Of a DNA stretch of 42,031 bases, positions 25,069 through 34,145 are shown piece by piece. The stretch covers positions 1 to 42,031 of the forward strand of contig DASVWD010000153.1 in NCBI GenBank assembly GCA_036389795.1, given 5' to 3'. The stretch's first letter is position 1. The number at the start of each line of letters is the position of its first letter. The position numbers and the translations under genes were made by a program. The stretch is from Longimicrobium sp. Its GTDB lineage: Bacteria; Gemmatimonadota; Gemmatimonadetes; Longimicrobiales; Longimicrobiaceae. The notes beneath the pieces were generated by a model, which was given only the letters and a program-made list of their open reading frames with translations, searched no databases and was not told the origin of the DNA.

Positions 25069-26325
25069 ATGGCAGAGATCCGCATTTCGCACGAGGGCGA
25101 CCCCGACGCCACGCTCCCCGCCGGGGCGGCGCCGGCCGGGGTGAACCGCACGCCCGAGACCGACCCCGACCACCTGCTCCCCGAGCGCGCCGGGCGCGGC
25201 ACGCCGGGCACGGTGGCCGCCAGCAGCGACCCCGACGTGGTGCGTGACGAGATCGAGCGCACCCGCGCCCGCATGTCGGAGACGATCGACACCATCGAGG
25301 AGGTGCTCCTGCGCAAGAAGGAGCGCCTGGAGGAGCGGCTCGACGTCGCCGCGCCGGTGCGCGAGCGGGTGCGCGAGCAGCCCTGGCTGTACGTGGGCGG
25401 CACCTTCGCGGCCGGGCTGGCGCTGGGCCTGCTCACCGGCGGCGGCGACGACGAGGACCACCGGCGCGCCGTGCCCACCATGGAGATCGGGCTGGACACC
25501 GACGACGGCACCGAGCACTCGGAGGACCGCGGGTGGAAGCGGCGCGCGAAGAAGTGGGAGAAGCGGGCGCGCAAGCTCCAGAAGGCCAGCCTCCGCCACG
25601 AAGAGGAGATCCGCACCCTCCGCGGCGGCGCGGAGGAAGAGGAGGAAGGCGGCGGGCTGTTCGGCGCGGTGAGCGCGGGCCTCTCCGGCGCGGTGGCGGG
25701 CGTGGTGTCGCGCCTGACGGGCGGCGGCGGGATGGACGTGGAGGTCGACCTGGAGCAGCCGCGGGGGACGACCGACACGCTGTACGGCGGCCAGGCGCAG
25801 GGGACGGCCGGGGCGTCGTACGCGGCGCAGCCGCAGGGCGACCTGCAGGTGGAGGTGGACCTGGAGCCGGCGCACGGGACGCCGCACCCGTACTACAGCG
25901 GCCCGCCGCGGGAGCACCACTACCACCATGCCGGCGAGATGCAGGTGGAGGTGGACCTGGAGGAGGAGGGGCGCGGCCGCAAGCCCGTGCTGATGGGCCT
26001 GGTCGGCACCGCGCTGACGGCGGTGGTGGCGACCGCGGTGGCGAGGCTGGTCACCGGCCGTCGCCGGGAGGCGCGGGAGCTGGACGTCGAGGTGGAGCTG
26101 GAGCGGCAGGCGTCGTACGCGGCGCAGCCCACGTACACGGCCGCCCCCTCGCCGCCCCCGTACGCCTCGCCCGTGGGCGCGGCGGGCACGGAGGTGGAAG
26201 TCGACCTGGAGTCGCGGCCCGGGAGCACCTACCCGTTCACCGAGGGCGAGATGGGCTCCGCGCCCCGGGCCGGGGAGGAGCTGCGGGTGGAGGTGGACCT
26301 CGAGCGCCGCCCGCCGGCGACGTGA
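25069..26325 (+). CDS. DUF3618 protein with repeated VEVDLE motif
   Basis: An acidic 418-residue protein. A DUF3618 segment (about 53-125) has SDPDVVRDEIERTRARMSETIDTIEEVL and a transmembrane helix, WLYVGGTFAAGLALGLLTGG. A basic coiled stretch (WKRRAKKWEKRARKLQKASLRHEEEIRTLR) follows. From residue 222 the motif xVEVDLE occurs six times (222, 259, 291, 338, 374, 405; the fourth is VEVELE), spaced 31-47 residues apart by Gly/Pro/Tyr-rich linkers. A second hydrophobic helix (PVLMGLVGTALTAVVATAVARLV) lies between copies three and four. It begins 11 bases after the ferritin-like gene, so both are probably one operon. The repeat is not one I recognise. Confidence 0.85.
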   Translation: MAEIRISHEGDPDATLPAGAAPAGVNRTPETDPDHLLPERAGRGTPGTVAASSDPDVVRDEIERTRARMSETIDTIEEVLLRKKERLEERLDVAAPVRERVREQPWLYVGGTFAAGLALGLLTGGGDDEDHRRAVPTMEIGLDTDDGTEHSEDRGWKRRAKKWEKRARKLQKASLRHEEEIRTLRGGAEEEEEGGGLFGAVSAGLSGAVAGVVSRLTGGGGMDVEVDLEQPRGTTDTLYGGQAQGTAGASYAAQPQGDLQVEVDLEPAHGTPHPYYSGPPREHHYHHAGEMQVEVDLEEEGRGRKPVLMGLVGTALTAVVATAVARLVTGRRREARELDVEVELERQASYAAQPTYTAAPSPPPYASPVGAAGTEVEVDLESRPGSTYPFTEGEMGSAPRAGEELRVEVDLERRPPAT

Positions 26326-26360
26326 GCCGGGCCGGCGGAAGCCGATGGCGGTTCGAGGGA

Positions 26361-26394
26361 GGGCGCCGGGAGAGATCCCGGCGCCCGCTTCTTT
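26361..26394 (+). terminator. Intrinsic terminator after the DUF3618 gene
   Basis: GGGCGCCGGG (26361-26370) pairs perfectly with CCCGGCGCCC (26377-26386) over a 6-base loop, followed by GCTTCTTT. It lies 36 bases after the stop and ends the ferritin/DUF3618 operon. Confidence 0.8.
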
Positions 26395-26424
26395 GGGATT
26401 CCCTGCGAAGACAACAGCTTTTTT

Positions 26425-26491
26425 CACGCAGAGGAAGCAGAGGAAGCAGAGAACTCATCGCTTTCGTGGGTCCCTCTGCTTCCTCTGCGTG
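26425..26491. repeat. Dyad with 9-base tandem words (AGAGGAAGC)
   Basis: CACGCAGAGGAAGCAGAG (26425-26442) is perfectly complementary to 26474-26491. The left arm runs on for one more 9-base word. It has the same design as 9027, 33601 and 41939, with another word. Confidence 0.8.
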
Positions 26492-26516
26492 AGGCTTGCT
26501 GTTTTCTGGCCTGGGA

Positions 26517-28328
26517 TCAGTGCGGCGCCGGGGTGGAGAGCGGAGGCTGGTGCGCGCGCTCGGAAGCGGCGGCCGGACGGTGGCGGCGACGCGGGGTGAA
26601 GGCGGCCAGGAGGACGATGGTGAAGGCGACGGCGAGGAGGCTGAGCGTGGCGTAGCGGTCGTCGTTCCACCAGAAGGCGCTCCAGGCGACCTGCGAGAGC
26701 GCGGCGAGAGCCAGGAGCGGGACCTCCAGCCGGCGGCGCAGGCGGCTGAGCGGCGCGGCGAGGACCAGGAACGAGTAGTAGTAGCAGGTCAGCTCCGGCA
26801 GCAGCACCAGCCAGGCGAGCGAGAGCGCCTGCGCGGCCCACAGGCGCCGGACGCGGCGCAGGATCACCAGGAACCAGGCGCCCGCGGCGGCGGCGAGGAG
26901 CCAGAACAGGGGCCGGGTGCGCTCGCGGCGCGCGCTCCGCGCCTCCTTCCATGGGGCGACGGGGTCGGGCGCCCGCTCGTCGCGCAGGTACTCGAGGCGG
27001 GCGGACCCCGGGCCCCGGCCCACTCCGGCGGCGAGCAGCGTACGCAGCCCGACGTGGTTGGTGAGCGGCGTGCGCTCGTGCACGCGGATGTGGCGCGCGA
27101 AGCCGGCGTAGGAACCGCGCCCGACGACGGCGAGGCTCGCGGGGACCAGCACCGCCGCGGCGAGCGCCCCGCCCGCGGCGAAGCGCAGGACGGGGCGGGG
27201 GATGCGCCGCGTGCGCACCAGGCTCCAGAGCGCCAGGGCGGCCGGGCCGGCCAGGAGGAGCACGGGGAAGACGCGCAGCAGCGCCGAGCACGCCAGCGCC
27301 GCGCCCGAGGCGGCGTACCAGCGGCGGCGCGCCAGGCAGACGGAGAGCACCAGGAAGAAGAGCCAGTCCTGCCGGAGGAAGGCGCCTCCCGTCCAGTAGA
27401 AGGTCGACCACGCCTGGCACCCCCAGAACACCGCGCCCAGGGCCGCCACCCGCCACCCGAACGCCCACCCGAGCGCGCCCAGCATCCCCAGCAGGAGCAC
27501 CACGTCCAGCGCGCCGAGCGCCTGCAGCCAGCGCGTCCCCGCCGGGCGCAGGCCGGCGAGCGCGCCGCCCGCGAGCGTCCAGGCGGGCGGCGGGTTGTAG
27601 CCGTGGTCCTGCTGCATCCGCTCCCAGTCCGCCGGCCCGGCGGCCAGGCGGAAGAAGCGCACGTCGGCGCGGAAGGCGGCCCAGCGCGCGGGGGTGAAGC
27701 GCGCGCGGCAGGCGGCGGGCTCCGCCAGCGCGCGGGCGGCGGGGACGAGCGTGTTGTCCACGCCCAGGTTGCGGATCAGCCGGCCGGGGGCGCGCACCTC
27801 GGCCCGCAGGTCGGCCACGGCGGGGCGGCCGCGCTCGCCGGGGTAGCGGACGGCGCCCAGCTCGTCCATGGCGACGGCGGCGCAGCGGTAGAGGCCGTCG
27901 TAGCCCAGCTCGCGGAAGTAGCGGCTGCCCACGAAGTAGTGGTACTGGTCCCAGACGTGGTAGAAGCCGCGGTACGAGTACAGGGCGCCCGAGAAGTACG
28001 CCGCCACCGCCGCCGCCGCGAGCGCCAGCCCCACCCGCCGCTTCACCCGCGGCGCCACCGGCCGCCCGGCCCGCGCGCGGTGCCGCTCGTAGACCACGCA
28101 CGCGAGCGCCGCCGCGACGACGGCGACCTTCGCCGTGTCCATGGCGACGTTGCCGCCGAACGTGAGCCGCTGCACCGCGGCGTGGAAGAGCGTGAGCGTC
28201 GCCGCCCCCGCGGCGCAGCGGAACAGGACGCGCCGGTCGCCCGCCAGCCGCCGGTCCGCCAGCGCCAGCGCGGCGAGCCAGACGACGCCCCCCACCAGGG
28301 CGGCCAGGCGCAGCGGCGTGAGCGGCAT
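26517..28328 (-). CDS. Multi-pass membrane protein, GT-C glycosyltransferase-like
   Basis: The protein (603 residues) has about ten to twelve hydrophobic helices across its length. After the third comes a loop with YRGFYHVWDQYHYFVGSRYFRELGYDGLY, in the position where GT-C glycosyltransferases carry their catalytic acidic residue (WD here). Further landmarks are NPPPAWTLAGG, FYWTGGAFLRQDW and LLPELTCYYYSF. GT-C enzymes use lipid-linked sugars to modify envelope components. No characterised member can be named. The start is ATG at 28328, divergent from the Nudix gene across 182 bases. Confidence 0.8.
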   Translation of the reverse strand: MPLTPLRLAALVGGVVWLAALALADRRLAGDRRVLFRCAAGAATLTLFHAAVQRLTFGGNVAMDTAKVAVVAAALACVVYERHRARAGRPVAPRVKRRVGLALAAAAVAAYFSGALYSYRGFYHVWDQYHYFVGSRYFRELGYDGLYRCAAVAMDELGAVRYPGERGRPAVADLRAEVRAPGRLIRNLGVDNTLVPAARALAEPAACRARFTPARWAAFRADVRFFRLAAGPADWERMQQDHGYNPPPAWTLAGGALAGLRPAGTRWLQALGALDVVLLLGMLGALGWAFGWRVAALGAVFWGCQAWSTFYWTGGAFLRQDWLFFLVLSVCLARRRWYAASGAALACSALLRVFPVLLLAGPAALALWSLVRTRRIPRPVLRFAAGGALAAAVLVPASLAVVGRGSYAGFARHIRVHERTPLTNHVGLRTLLAAGVGRGPGSARLEYLRDERAPDPVAPWKEARSARRERTRPLFWLLAAAAGAWFLVILRRVRRLWAAQALSLAWLVLLPELTCYYYSFLVLAAPLSRLRRRLEVPLLALAALSQVAWSAFWWNDDRYATLSLLAVAFTIVLLAAFTPRRRHRPAAASERAHQPPLSTPAPH

Positions 28329-28510
28329 CGGGAGCGGGGGATCGCAGGGAAGACGGGTCGGGAAGAGGTGCGAGCGCGGAAGGTTAGCGGCGGCGCACGG
28401 AGGCGTGCAACCCGGCGGTTTCCAGCTTGCACGAACGTCGGCGCCTGCCGCAGCTTCTGCCGCGAGCGATTCGTGGAGACGACGAGGCTGTGCGCCTTAT
28501 CAGAACGTAG

Positions 28511-28963
28511 ATGCAGCGATTACCCGTTCGCGAGACCGCTCGCCTGATCGTGGTGGATGCCGCGGGCTCGATCCTGCTCGTTCGTTATCGCGATCATCGG
28601 GTGAGCGGCCGGTGGTACTGGGCCACGCCGGGAGGGAGTGTCGAGCCCGGCGAGTCGCTGGAAGACGCGGCCGCTCGCGAGCTCCGGGAGGAGACGGGCC
28701 TTCGGCAGGCGATCGGTCCTCTCCTCTGGCGGCGGCGCTTCCAGTGGGAATCGCCGCAAGGCTGGGTGGAGCAGGCCGAGACTTTTTTCCTGGTGCGGGT
28801 CGACGAGGTGTCCCCGGTCGTCCGGAATTCGTCGCCCGAGGCGATCGAGGAGCACCGATGGTGGAGCGTGGCCGACGTGGAGAGGACGGCGGAGACGGTG
28901 TATCCCGAGGAGCTGAAGAGCCGGCTTCCCCGGTGGCTGGGTCTCCAGGTCGATGCCCGCTAG
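28511..28963 (+). CDS. Nudix hydrolase
   Basis: Nudix enzymes hydrolyse nucleoside diphosphates linked to other groups. The complete Nudix box spans residues 42-64: G42, E48, R56-E57, E60-E61, G63, matching GX5EX7REUXEEXGU with no missing residue. The protein is 150 residues with no extra domain. [30 protein letters not shown] is characteristic. No ribosome-binding site is obvious before ATG 28511. The substrate cannot be read from the sequence. Confidence 0.94.
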   Translation: MQRLPVRETARLIVVDAAGSILLVRYRDHRVSGRWYWATPGGSVEPGESLEDAAARELREETGLRQAIGPLLWRRRFQWESPQGWVEQAETFFLVRVDEVSPVVRNSSPEAIEEHRWWSVADVERTAETVYPEELKSRLPRWLGLQVDAR

Positions 28964-28993
28964 TCGGCCCCGCACCAGGCCAGGCTGGTCGAA

Positions 28994-29031
28994 GTCGAAG
29001 GGGACCGGAGTCGCTTCCGGTCCCCTTCGAC
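28994..29031. terminator. Bidirectional terminator between Nudix and SDR genes
   Basis: GTCGAAGGGGACCGGA (28994-29009) pairs perfectly over 16 bases with TCCGGTCCCCTTCGAC (29016-29031). It sits between the ends of two convergent genes, 31 bases from one stop and 24 from the other. Confidence 0.8.
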
Positions 29032-29054
29032 GTTCGATCCGGCGTCGGCCGGGA

Positions 29055-30263
29055 TCAGATCCCGAAGCCGTAGCCGTTGCCGTTCCCGTACCTCCCGGCC
29101 GGGTCGGAGCCGGCGTCGGGGCGGTAGCCGTCGCCGGGGGCGGGGTCGAGGCCGGCGTGGGCGTAGCGCTCCTCGGTGGACGGGACGCCCTCGCCGGGGC
29201 CGCGCACCTGCACCTCGATGTCCGCGTCCTCCATCGCCCGGCGCTCGCCGATGAGCTGCCCGGCGGTCTTCACCAGCGCGAAGCCGAGCCCGAATGCGCC
29301 CAGCGCCAGCACGGTCCTGCCGGGGTGGAGCGCGGCCTTGGTGTACAGGCTCGACTTCATGATGTGCCCCGGCTGGTCGCCGCGGGTGCGGCCGGAGAGC
29401 GGCGAGGGCGCCCACAGCGCCTCGTCCTGCGGCAGGGAGCCCGGCTTCTTCCGCTTCTGCTGGCGGTACATCGTGGCCTCCATGTACCGGTCGGCCAGGC
29501 GCGGGGTCAGCACGCCCATCATCGCCATCATCCGCCCGCCGCCGCCCACGGTGATGGAGCGCTTCGGGTGCTGGGCGCACTCCAGGATGGCGTCGGCCAC
29601 CACCTCGGGGGCGTAGACGGGCTGCGGGTGGCGCGGCTCGGCGTCCATGTAGTTGCGCGCGTGCTCGGGGTACGGCGTGTCGATGGCCCCGGGCTTGACC
29701 AGCGTCACCGAGACGGGCGCCCCCTCGTGCTCCAGCTCCATGCGCAGGGAGTCGGTGAACGCCTTCACCGCGTGCTTGGTGGCCGAGTAGTGGCCCTGCA
29801 GCGGGATGGCGCGGTCGGAGAGGATGCTGCCGACGTTGATGAGCGCCCCGCCCTGGGCCCTGAGGTATGGCAGCGCCGCCAGCGAGCCGTTCACCACGCC
29901 CCAGTAGTTGGTCTCGAAGAGGCGCCTCGCGTCGTCCACCGGCACCCGCTCCAGCTCGCCGTAGACGGCGACGGCCGCGTTGTTGACCCAGGTGTCGATG
30001 CGCCCGAAGGCGCGGATCGCCACCTCGGCCACCTCCAGCATGGCGTGGGCGTCGGCCACGTCGCCGGCGTGCCACTCCACCTGGGCGCCGAACTCGCTGC
30101 GCAGGTCGGCGGCGATGCTGGCCAGCTCCTCCTCGTTGCGCGAGTTGATCACCAGTTTGGCCCCCCGCTCGGCGGCCGCCCGCGCCGTGGCGAGCCCGAT
30201 CCCGCTGTCCGCCCCGGTGATCACCATCACCTGCTCGTCGATCGGCTTCAACTTGATGCGCAT
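29055..30263 (-). CDS. Short-chain dehydrogenase/reductase with C-terminal membrane tail
   Basis: An NAD(P)-dependent oxidoreductase of the classical SDR family. The Rossmann nucleotide loop TGADSGIG is at 16-23, NNAA at 94-97, and the catalytic S146, Y159 and K163 (YSATK) are present. SDR enzymes are usually ~250 residues; this one has 402. The extra C-terminal ~150 residues include a basic linker (QQKRKKPGSL), a hydrophobic segment (TVLALGAFGLGFALVK) and an Asp/Gly/Asn-rich tail ending NGNGYGFGI. The start is ATG at 30263 behind AAGGGAG. The substrate is unknown. Confidence 0.92.
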   Translation of the reverse strand: MRIKLKPIDEQVMVITGADSGIGLATARAAAERGAKLVINSRNEEELASIAADLRSEFGAQVEWHAGDVADAHAMLEVAEVAIRAFGRIDTWVNNAAVAVYGELERVPVDDARRLFETNYWGVVNGSLAALPYLRAQGGALINVGSILSDRAIPLQGHYSATKHAVKAFTDSLRMELEHEGAPVSVTLVKPGAIDTPYPEHARNYMDAEPRHPQPVYAPEVVADAILECAQHPKRSITVGGGGRMMAMMGVLTPRLADRYMEATMYRQQKRKKPGSLPQDEALWAPSPLSGRTRGDQPGHIMKSSLYTKAALHPGRTVLALGAFGLGFALVKTAGQLIGERRAMEDADIEVQVRGPGEGVPSTEERYAHAGLDPAPGDGYRPDAGSDPAGRYGNGNGYGFGI

Positions 30264-30542
30264 CTCTTTTTCTCCCTTGCAGTTGGACCACGTCGTCCAG
30301 GGGGAGGAAGGCGGCTGCAAGGGGTGGGCCGGAGCGGTGGAAGAGCGCCGAGCACGGGGTTGCGTTTCCATCTACAGGGGTTACGGCAAATCCAGGATCG
30401 GAAGTTCTCACGACCATGTGGAATTGCCCCACTGCCATCGTCTCGCCCCCAGAGGAAACATCCGGGGCTTGCGACAAACAAATTAGTACCCATTTTGGTG
30501 TCTCTCTTCAGTCCGCCCCCAACGATCACCGAACCAGCCCTC

Positions 30543-31922
30543 ATGGCCGATACACCGTCATCTCCTCCTGGCGAACGACTCGCACCTCAGTTGCGCCTCG
30601 CCGTCGTGTTCGGCGTCGTGTTCCTCGTTCTGATCCTGGTGCTCGCGGTTGCTCTTCCCCAACCGTCTCAATTCCAGATTCTCGTATTTCGCGTTACGCT
30701 CGCACTGGCAGCGGCGGCAGTCGGGGCGATCATCCCCGGCCTTTTGCACGTAGAGGGCAAGCTTCTCCAATTCACTCTTCGCGCGAGCGGAGCGCTGGCA
30801 CTGTTCCTGGTCGTCTACTCCGTGAACCCTCCGGCGCTCGTGGTCGACACGCAAGCCGTTCCGGGTGACTCCACGTCTACATCCTCGGGTCCTCCGATCA
30901 ACTATGCCGACACCGTAAGAAACCAGGGCCCGCGTACACGCCCCAGGACCGTCGGGTCAGGGACGGGCATGGAGCCTGTTTACCCCGCTGAGTTGGAGCA
31001 AAACTTTCACAAGCAGAGCATGCTCCCGCTCCTGAGCCTGTTCGGACGCAGAGCGGCGGTTCCTCGGATCACCAGCTTTGACCTGAGCGAGCGCAAGACG
31101 TCTTACGAAGAGGAAGCGCCCGGTGACCGGGGACAGCCGCGAAATCGCTCGGACCCGGGCGAGCCTGTCGAGCTGCGCAACTTGCGTCGCTTCTCGATAC
31201 CCGACAACTGGGGTCCTTGCACCCTCTACAATGACGTTCGCGTTCTCGAAGGCCTCCGCCGGTTCGTGCAGCGGGCGGGTCGCCCGGCGATGCTGCGGTA
31301 TCTTACCTCGACGAACAGCCTGAATTCACTCGCGAGCAGCGGCGACCCTGTTTTGAGGCAGATCATGCCGAGAGGTGGCGACTGGCACCGCGTCGACGCT
31401 GCTGATCGCGATGTGATCCTGGATTGGATGCGTGGCTGCGTAGGGATTTTCTTCCCTGTTTTCACGATCACGCTGTACAATCCGAACAGCTACGAAGTCT
31501 CGGTTCCCAGCGTTCGTTATTACGTGATCGCCGCCAGTCCAGGGGAGGCCGGGGCCGGAATGTTTGCTTACTCTCTCTTCCCCGTCGCAACGTACGCTCA
31601 CACGATACGGGTGATGCCGGGTACGGGTCCGAGGCAAGCATACCGTCCCAGTCTTCCGCTTCCGTCCGAGTTCGGATGGGATGAGGGTAGCCTTCGACGT
31701 GACCGCGCCGGCAATATTCTGGTAGCGCCACCCGCCAGGCGGACGCTGCAGAACCCTACCCCAGTGATTCCCGCTCGCGGGCATGTCAGTTTCGAGCTTC
31801 AAATCGCATCCGAGGAAGGTGGCCTTCTGGGGGATGTCTTGATGAACATCGAACTGGTGACGTCCGCAGGATCGGTGCGGACCGGAGAGTTCATCGTTGA
31901 GCTTGGTACCGGGGGTGGCTGA
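30543..31922 (+). CDS. Orphan protein with three N-terminal transmembrane helices
   Basis: A 459-residue protein I cannot assign. Residues about 18-95 hold three hydrophobic helices (LAVVFGVVFLVLILVLAVAL, FRVTLALAAAAVGAIIPGLL, LRASGALALFLVVYSV). The rest is soluble and not repetitive. It has a Pro/Arg-rich linker (about 115-200), a region with FSIPDNWGPCTLYNDVRVLEGLRRFV, and a beta-rich C-terminal part (ITLYNPNSYEVSVPSVRYYVIAASPG...PVIPARGHVSFELQI...GEFIVELG). G+C is visibly lower than in the neighbours and codon choice looser, suggesting later acquisition. The ATG at 30543 is the first in-frame start directly before the first helix. The three-helix N terminus followed by a soluble domain resembles sensor or effector layouts, but no function is claimed. 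Confidence 0.75.
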   Translation: MADTPSSPPGERLAPQLRLAVVFGVVFLVLILVLAVALPQPSQFQILVFRVTLALAAAAVGAIIPGLLHVEGKLLQFTLRASGALALFLVVYSVNPPALVVDTQAVPGDSTSTSSGPPINYADTVRNQGPRTRPRTVGSGTGMEPVYPAELEQNFHKQSMLPLLSLFGRRAAVPRITSFDLSERKTSYEEEAPGDRGQPRNRSDPGEPVELRNLRRFSIPDNWGPCTLYNDVRVLEGLRRFVQRAGRPAMLRYLTSTNSLNSLASSGDPVLRQIMPRGGDWHRVDAADRDVILDWMRGCVGIFFPVFTITLYNPNSYEVSVPSVRYYVIAASPGEAGAGMFAYSLFPVATYAHTIRVMPGTGPRQAYRPSLPLPSEFGWDEGSLRRDRAGNILVAPPARRTLQNPTPVIPARGHVSFELQIASEEGGLLGDVLMNIELVTSAGSVRTGEFIVELGTGGG

Positions 31923-32063
31923 CCATGTCGACTGTTGACCGATGATGGCCCTATGGCAGGCCACCTCGTTTCTTGAATGGTAGGTTGAAAGCTTCGGCAT
32001 GTCGCCCGGTGTTCCGAGCGAGGTAAGGCCTGATTACACGTCCGATCGATCCGGAGCTTCCGC

Positions 32064-33518
32064 CTACCCCCCCGCCAGCGCGTCCAGCAGCTTCTGGTGG
32101 ATGTTGCCGAAGCCGCCGTTGGACATGACGAGCACCACCTCGCCGCCGGAGAGGCGGGGCGCCAGGTGCGCCACGATGTCGTCGGGGGCGGGGATGAAGT
32201 GCGCCTCCTTCCCCGCGGCGCGCCAGGCCGCGACCAGCTCGAGGGGGTTGAGCGCCGTCTCGGCCGTGTAGCGCTCGGGGTGGAAGAGGCCGGCCAGGAT
32301 CACCTCGTCCGCATCGGCGAAGGCGTCCTGGTACGGCTGCTGGAATTCGCGGCGCTGGGCCGTGTAGCTCCGCGGCTCGAAGACGGCCACCAGCGGCCGG
32401 CTCCCGTAGCGCTGGCGCACCGCCTGGATCGTCTCGCGCACGGCGGTGGGGTGGTGGGCGAAGTCGTCGATCACCACCACGCCGTTCACCTCGCCGCGCA
32501 CCTCCATCCGCCGCTTGACGCTGGCGAAGGTGCGCAGCCCCTCGCGCACCCCCTCGCGGTCCGCGCCGATGAACTCGGCGACGGCGATCACCGCCAGGCA
32601 GTTGCGCACGTTGAAGGCGCCCGTGAGCGGCGTCACCACCTCGCCCCACGGCTCGCCGCCGCGCAGCGCCGTGAAGCGCGTCCCCTCGGGCCCGAAGCTC
32701 ACCCCCTCCGCCGTCCAGCGCGGGTGCTCGCCGTCCGCGGGCAGCTCTTCCCCGTAGGCGAACGACTCGACCGGCGCGAAGGCCTTCGGCGCCAGCTCGC
32801 GCACGATGGATGAGTCCCAGCCGGCCACCAGCGCGCCGCTGCGGGGGACCAGGTTGATGAAGCGCGAGAAGGCCCAGCGGTACGCCTCCTCGTCGCGGTA
32901 GATGTCGGCGTGGTCGAACTCGATGTTGTTCACCACCGCCGCGAAGGGCAGGTAGTGCCACATCTTGGGGCCCTTGTCGAAGTACGCCGTGTCGTACTCG
33001 TCGGCCTCCACCACGAACCACTCCGAGTCGGTGAGGCGGAACGAGGAGCCGAAGTTCTCGGCCACGCCGCCGATCAGGAAGCTGGGCTCGAGCCCCGCGC
33101 TCTCCAGCACCCACGCCAGCAGCGACGTGGTGGTGGTCTTCCCGTGCGTCCCCGCCACCGCCAGGGGCCTGCGGGTGCGCAGGAACTCCTCCTTCACGGT
33201 GCCGGCCGCCGAGGTGTAGGGGATGCGCTCGTCGAGCACCGCCTCCAGCTCCGCGTTGCCGCGCGAGATGGCGTTGCCCACGATCACCCAATCGGGGCGC
33301 GGCCGCAGGTTGTCGGGGCTGAAGCCGACGGCGTAGTCGATCCCCAGCTCGCGGAGCTGGTCGGACATGGGGGGATAGACGTTCTCGTCGGAGCCGGTGA
33401 CGCGGTGCCCCGCCGCGCGCAGCAGCCCCGCCAGCGAGGCCATCGCCGTCCCCGCGATGCCGATCAGGTGGTAGTGCTTCGGGTGCGAGGTCCGGACCTC
33501 TGGGCGGGGGGCTGTCAT
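32064..33518 (-). CDS. mpl: UDP-N-acetylmuramate:tripeptide ligase (Mpl)
   Basis: Mpl reattaches recovered L-Ala-gamma-D-Glu-meso-DAP tripeptide to UDP-MurNAc, recycling peptidoglycan in the cytoplasm. The 484-residue protein begins HYHLIGIAGTAMASLAGLLRAAGHRVTGSDENVYPPMS, the Mpl/MurC uridine-binding start. The ATP loop GTHGKTTTT is at 123-131. VVEADEYDTAYFDKGPKMWHYLP, typical of Mpl and not of MurC, and DDFAHHPTAVRETI follow. The ATG at 33518 fits the usual length. It implies meso-DAP peptidoglycan. Confidence 0.96.
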   Translation of the reverse strand: MTAPRPEVRTSHPKHYHLIGIAGTAMASLAGLLRAAGHRVTGSDENVYPPMSDQLRELGIDYAVGFSPDNLRPRPDWVIVGNAISRGNAELEAVLDERIPYTSAAGTVKEEFLRTRRPLAVAGTHGKTTTTSLLAWVLESAGLEPSFLIGGVAENFGSSFRLTDSEWFVVEADEYDTAYFDKGPKMWHYLPFAAVVNNIEFDHADIYRDEEAYRWAFSRFINLVPRSGALVAGWDSSIVRELAPKAFAPVESFAYGEELPADGEHPRWTAEGVSFGPEGTRFTALRGGEPWGEVVTPLTGAFNVRNCLAVIAVAEFIGADREGVREGLRTFASVKRRMEVRGEVNGVVVIDDFAHHPTAVRETIQAVRQRYGSRPLVAVFEPRSYTAQRREFQQPYQDAFADADEVILAGLFHPERYTAETALNPLELVAAWRAAGKEAHFIPAPDDIVAHLAPRLSGGEVVLVMSNGGFGNIHQKLLDALAGG

Positions 33519-33600
33519 CGGGTTCCGTAACGTCCTGCGTTGGCTGGGCTTCCGGGTCGGGCCGGGCTCTTGCGAAGAGCATGCCCCCGAACTGCGAGGG

Positions 33601-33671
33601 TACAGGGGACAGGGAACAGGGGACAGCCTGCAACGGCCATGCGGTTTGCTTGCTGTTCCCTGTCCCCTGTA
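33601..33671. repeat. Dyad with 7-base tandem words (ACAGGGG)
   Basis: TACAGGGGACAGGGAACAG (33601-33619) is perfectly complementary to 33653-33671. The arms are 7-base words in tandem (ACAGGGG, ACAGGGA). It lies in the divergent mpl-arfB spacer, so it is in or near both promoters. Confidence 0.8.
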
Positions 33672-33709
33672 ACCTATCCCCTGATTTTCTCCCGCGCCAA
33701 ACGCAGCCG

Positions 33710-34144
33710 ATGACCGACGAAGGCGTACTCGCCATCAACGACTCGCTCTGGGTGCCCCGGGCGGAGCTCACCTACCGGGCCACGCGCTCCGGCGGCCCGG
33801 GCGGGCAGCACGTGAACACCTCGTCCACGCGCGTGGAGCTGGCGTGGGACGTGGAGGGCTCGCCCAGCCTGACGGAGGAGCAGCGCGCGCGCATCCGCGA
33901 GAAGCTGGCGAACCGCATCAACTCCGAGGGCGTGCTGCTGCTGGCCGCCAGCGAGCACCGCAGCCAGCACCAGAACCGCGAGGCCGTCACCGAGCGCTTC
34001 GCCGAGCTGGTGCGCCAGGCGCTGGTGGTGCCCAAGGCGCGCAAGAAGACGCGCCCCTCGAAGGCCGCCCGCGAGGCCCGCCTGCACGCCAAGAAGCGCC
34101 GCTCCGAGGTCAAGCGCCTGCGCCGGAGCCTGCCGGAGGACTGA
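33710..34144 (+). CDS. arfB: Alternative ribosome-rescue factor B (peptidyl-tRNA hydrolase)
   Basis: ArfB releases peptides from ribosomes stalled without a stop codon. The 144-residue protein has SGGPGGQHVNTSSTRVEL with the catalytic GGQ at 31-33, and a lysine/arginine-rich tail (KARKKTRPSKAAREARLHAKKRRSEVKRLRR) that reaches into the empty mRNA channel. The ATG at 33710 gives the family length. With the RqcH-like gene at 13346 this is the second stalled-ribosome factor in the window. Confidence 0.95.
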   Translation: MTDEGVLAINDSLWVPRAELTYRATRSGGPGGQHVNTSSTRVELAWDVEGSPSLTEEQRARIREKLANRINSEGVLLLAASEHRSQHQNREAVTERFAELVRQALVVPKARKKTRPSKAAREARLHAKKRRSEVKRLRRSLPED

Positions 34145-34145
34145 A

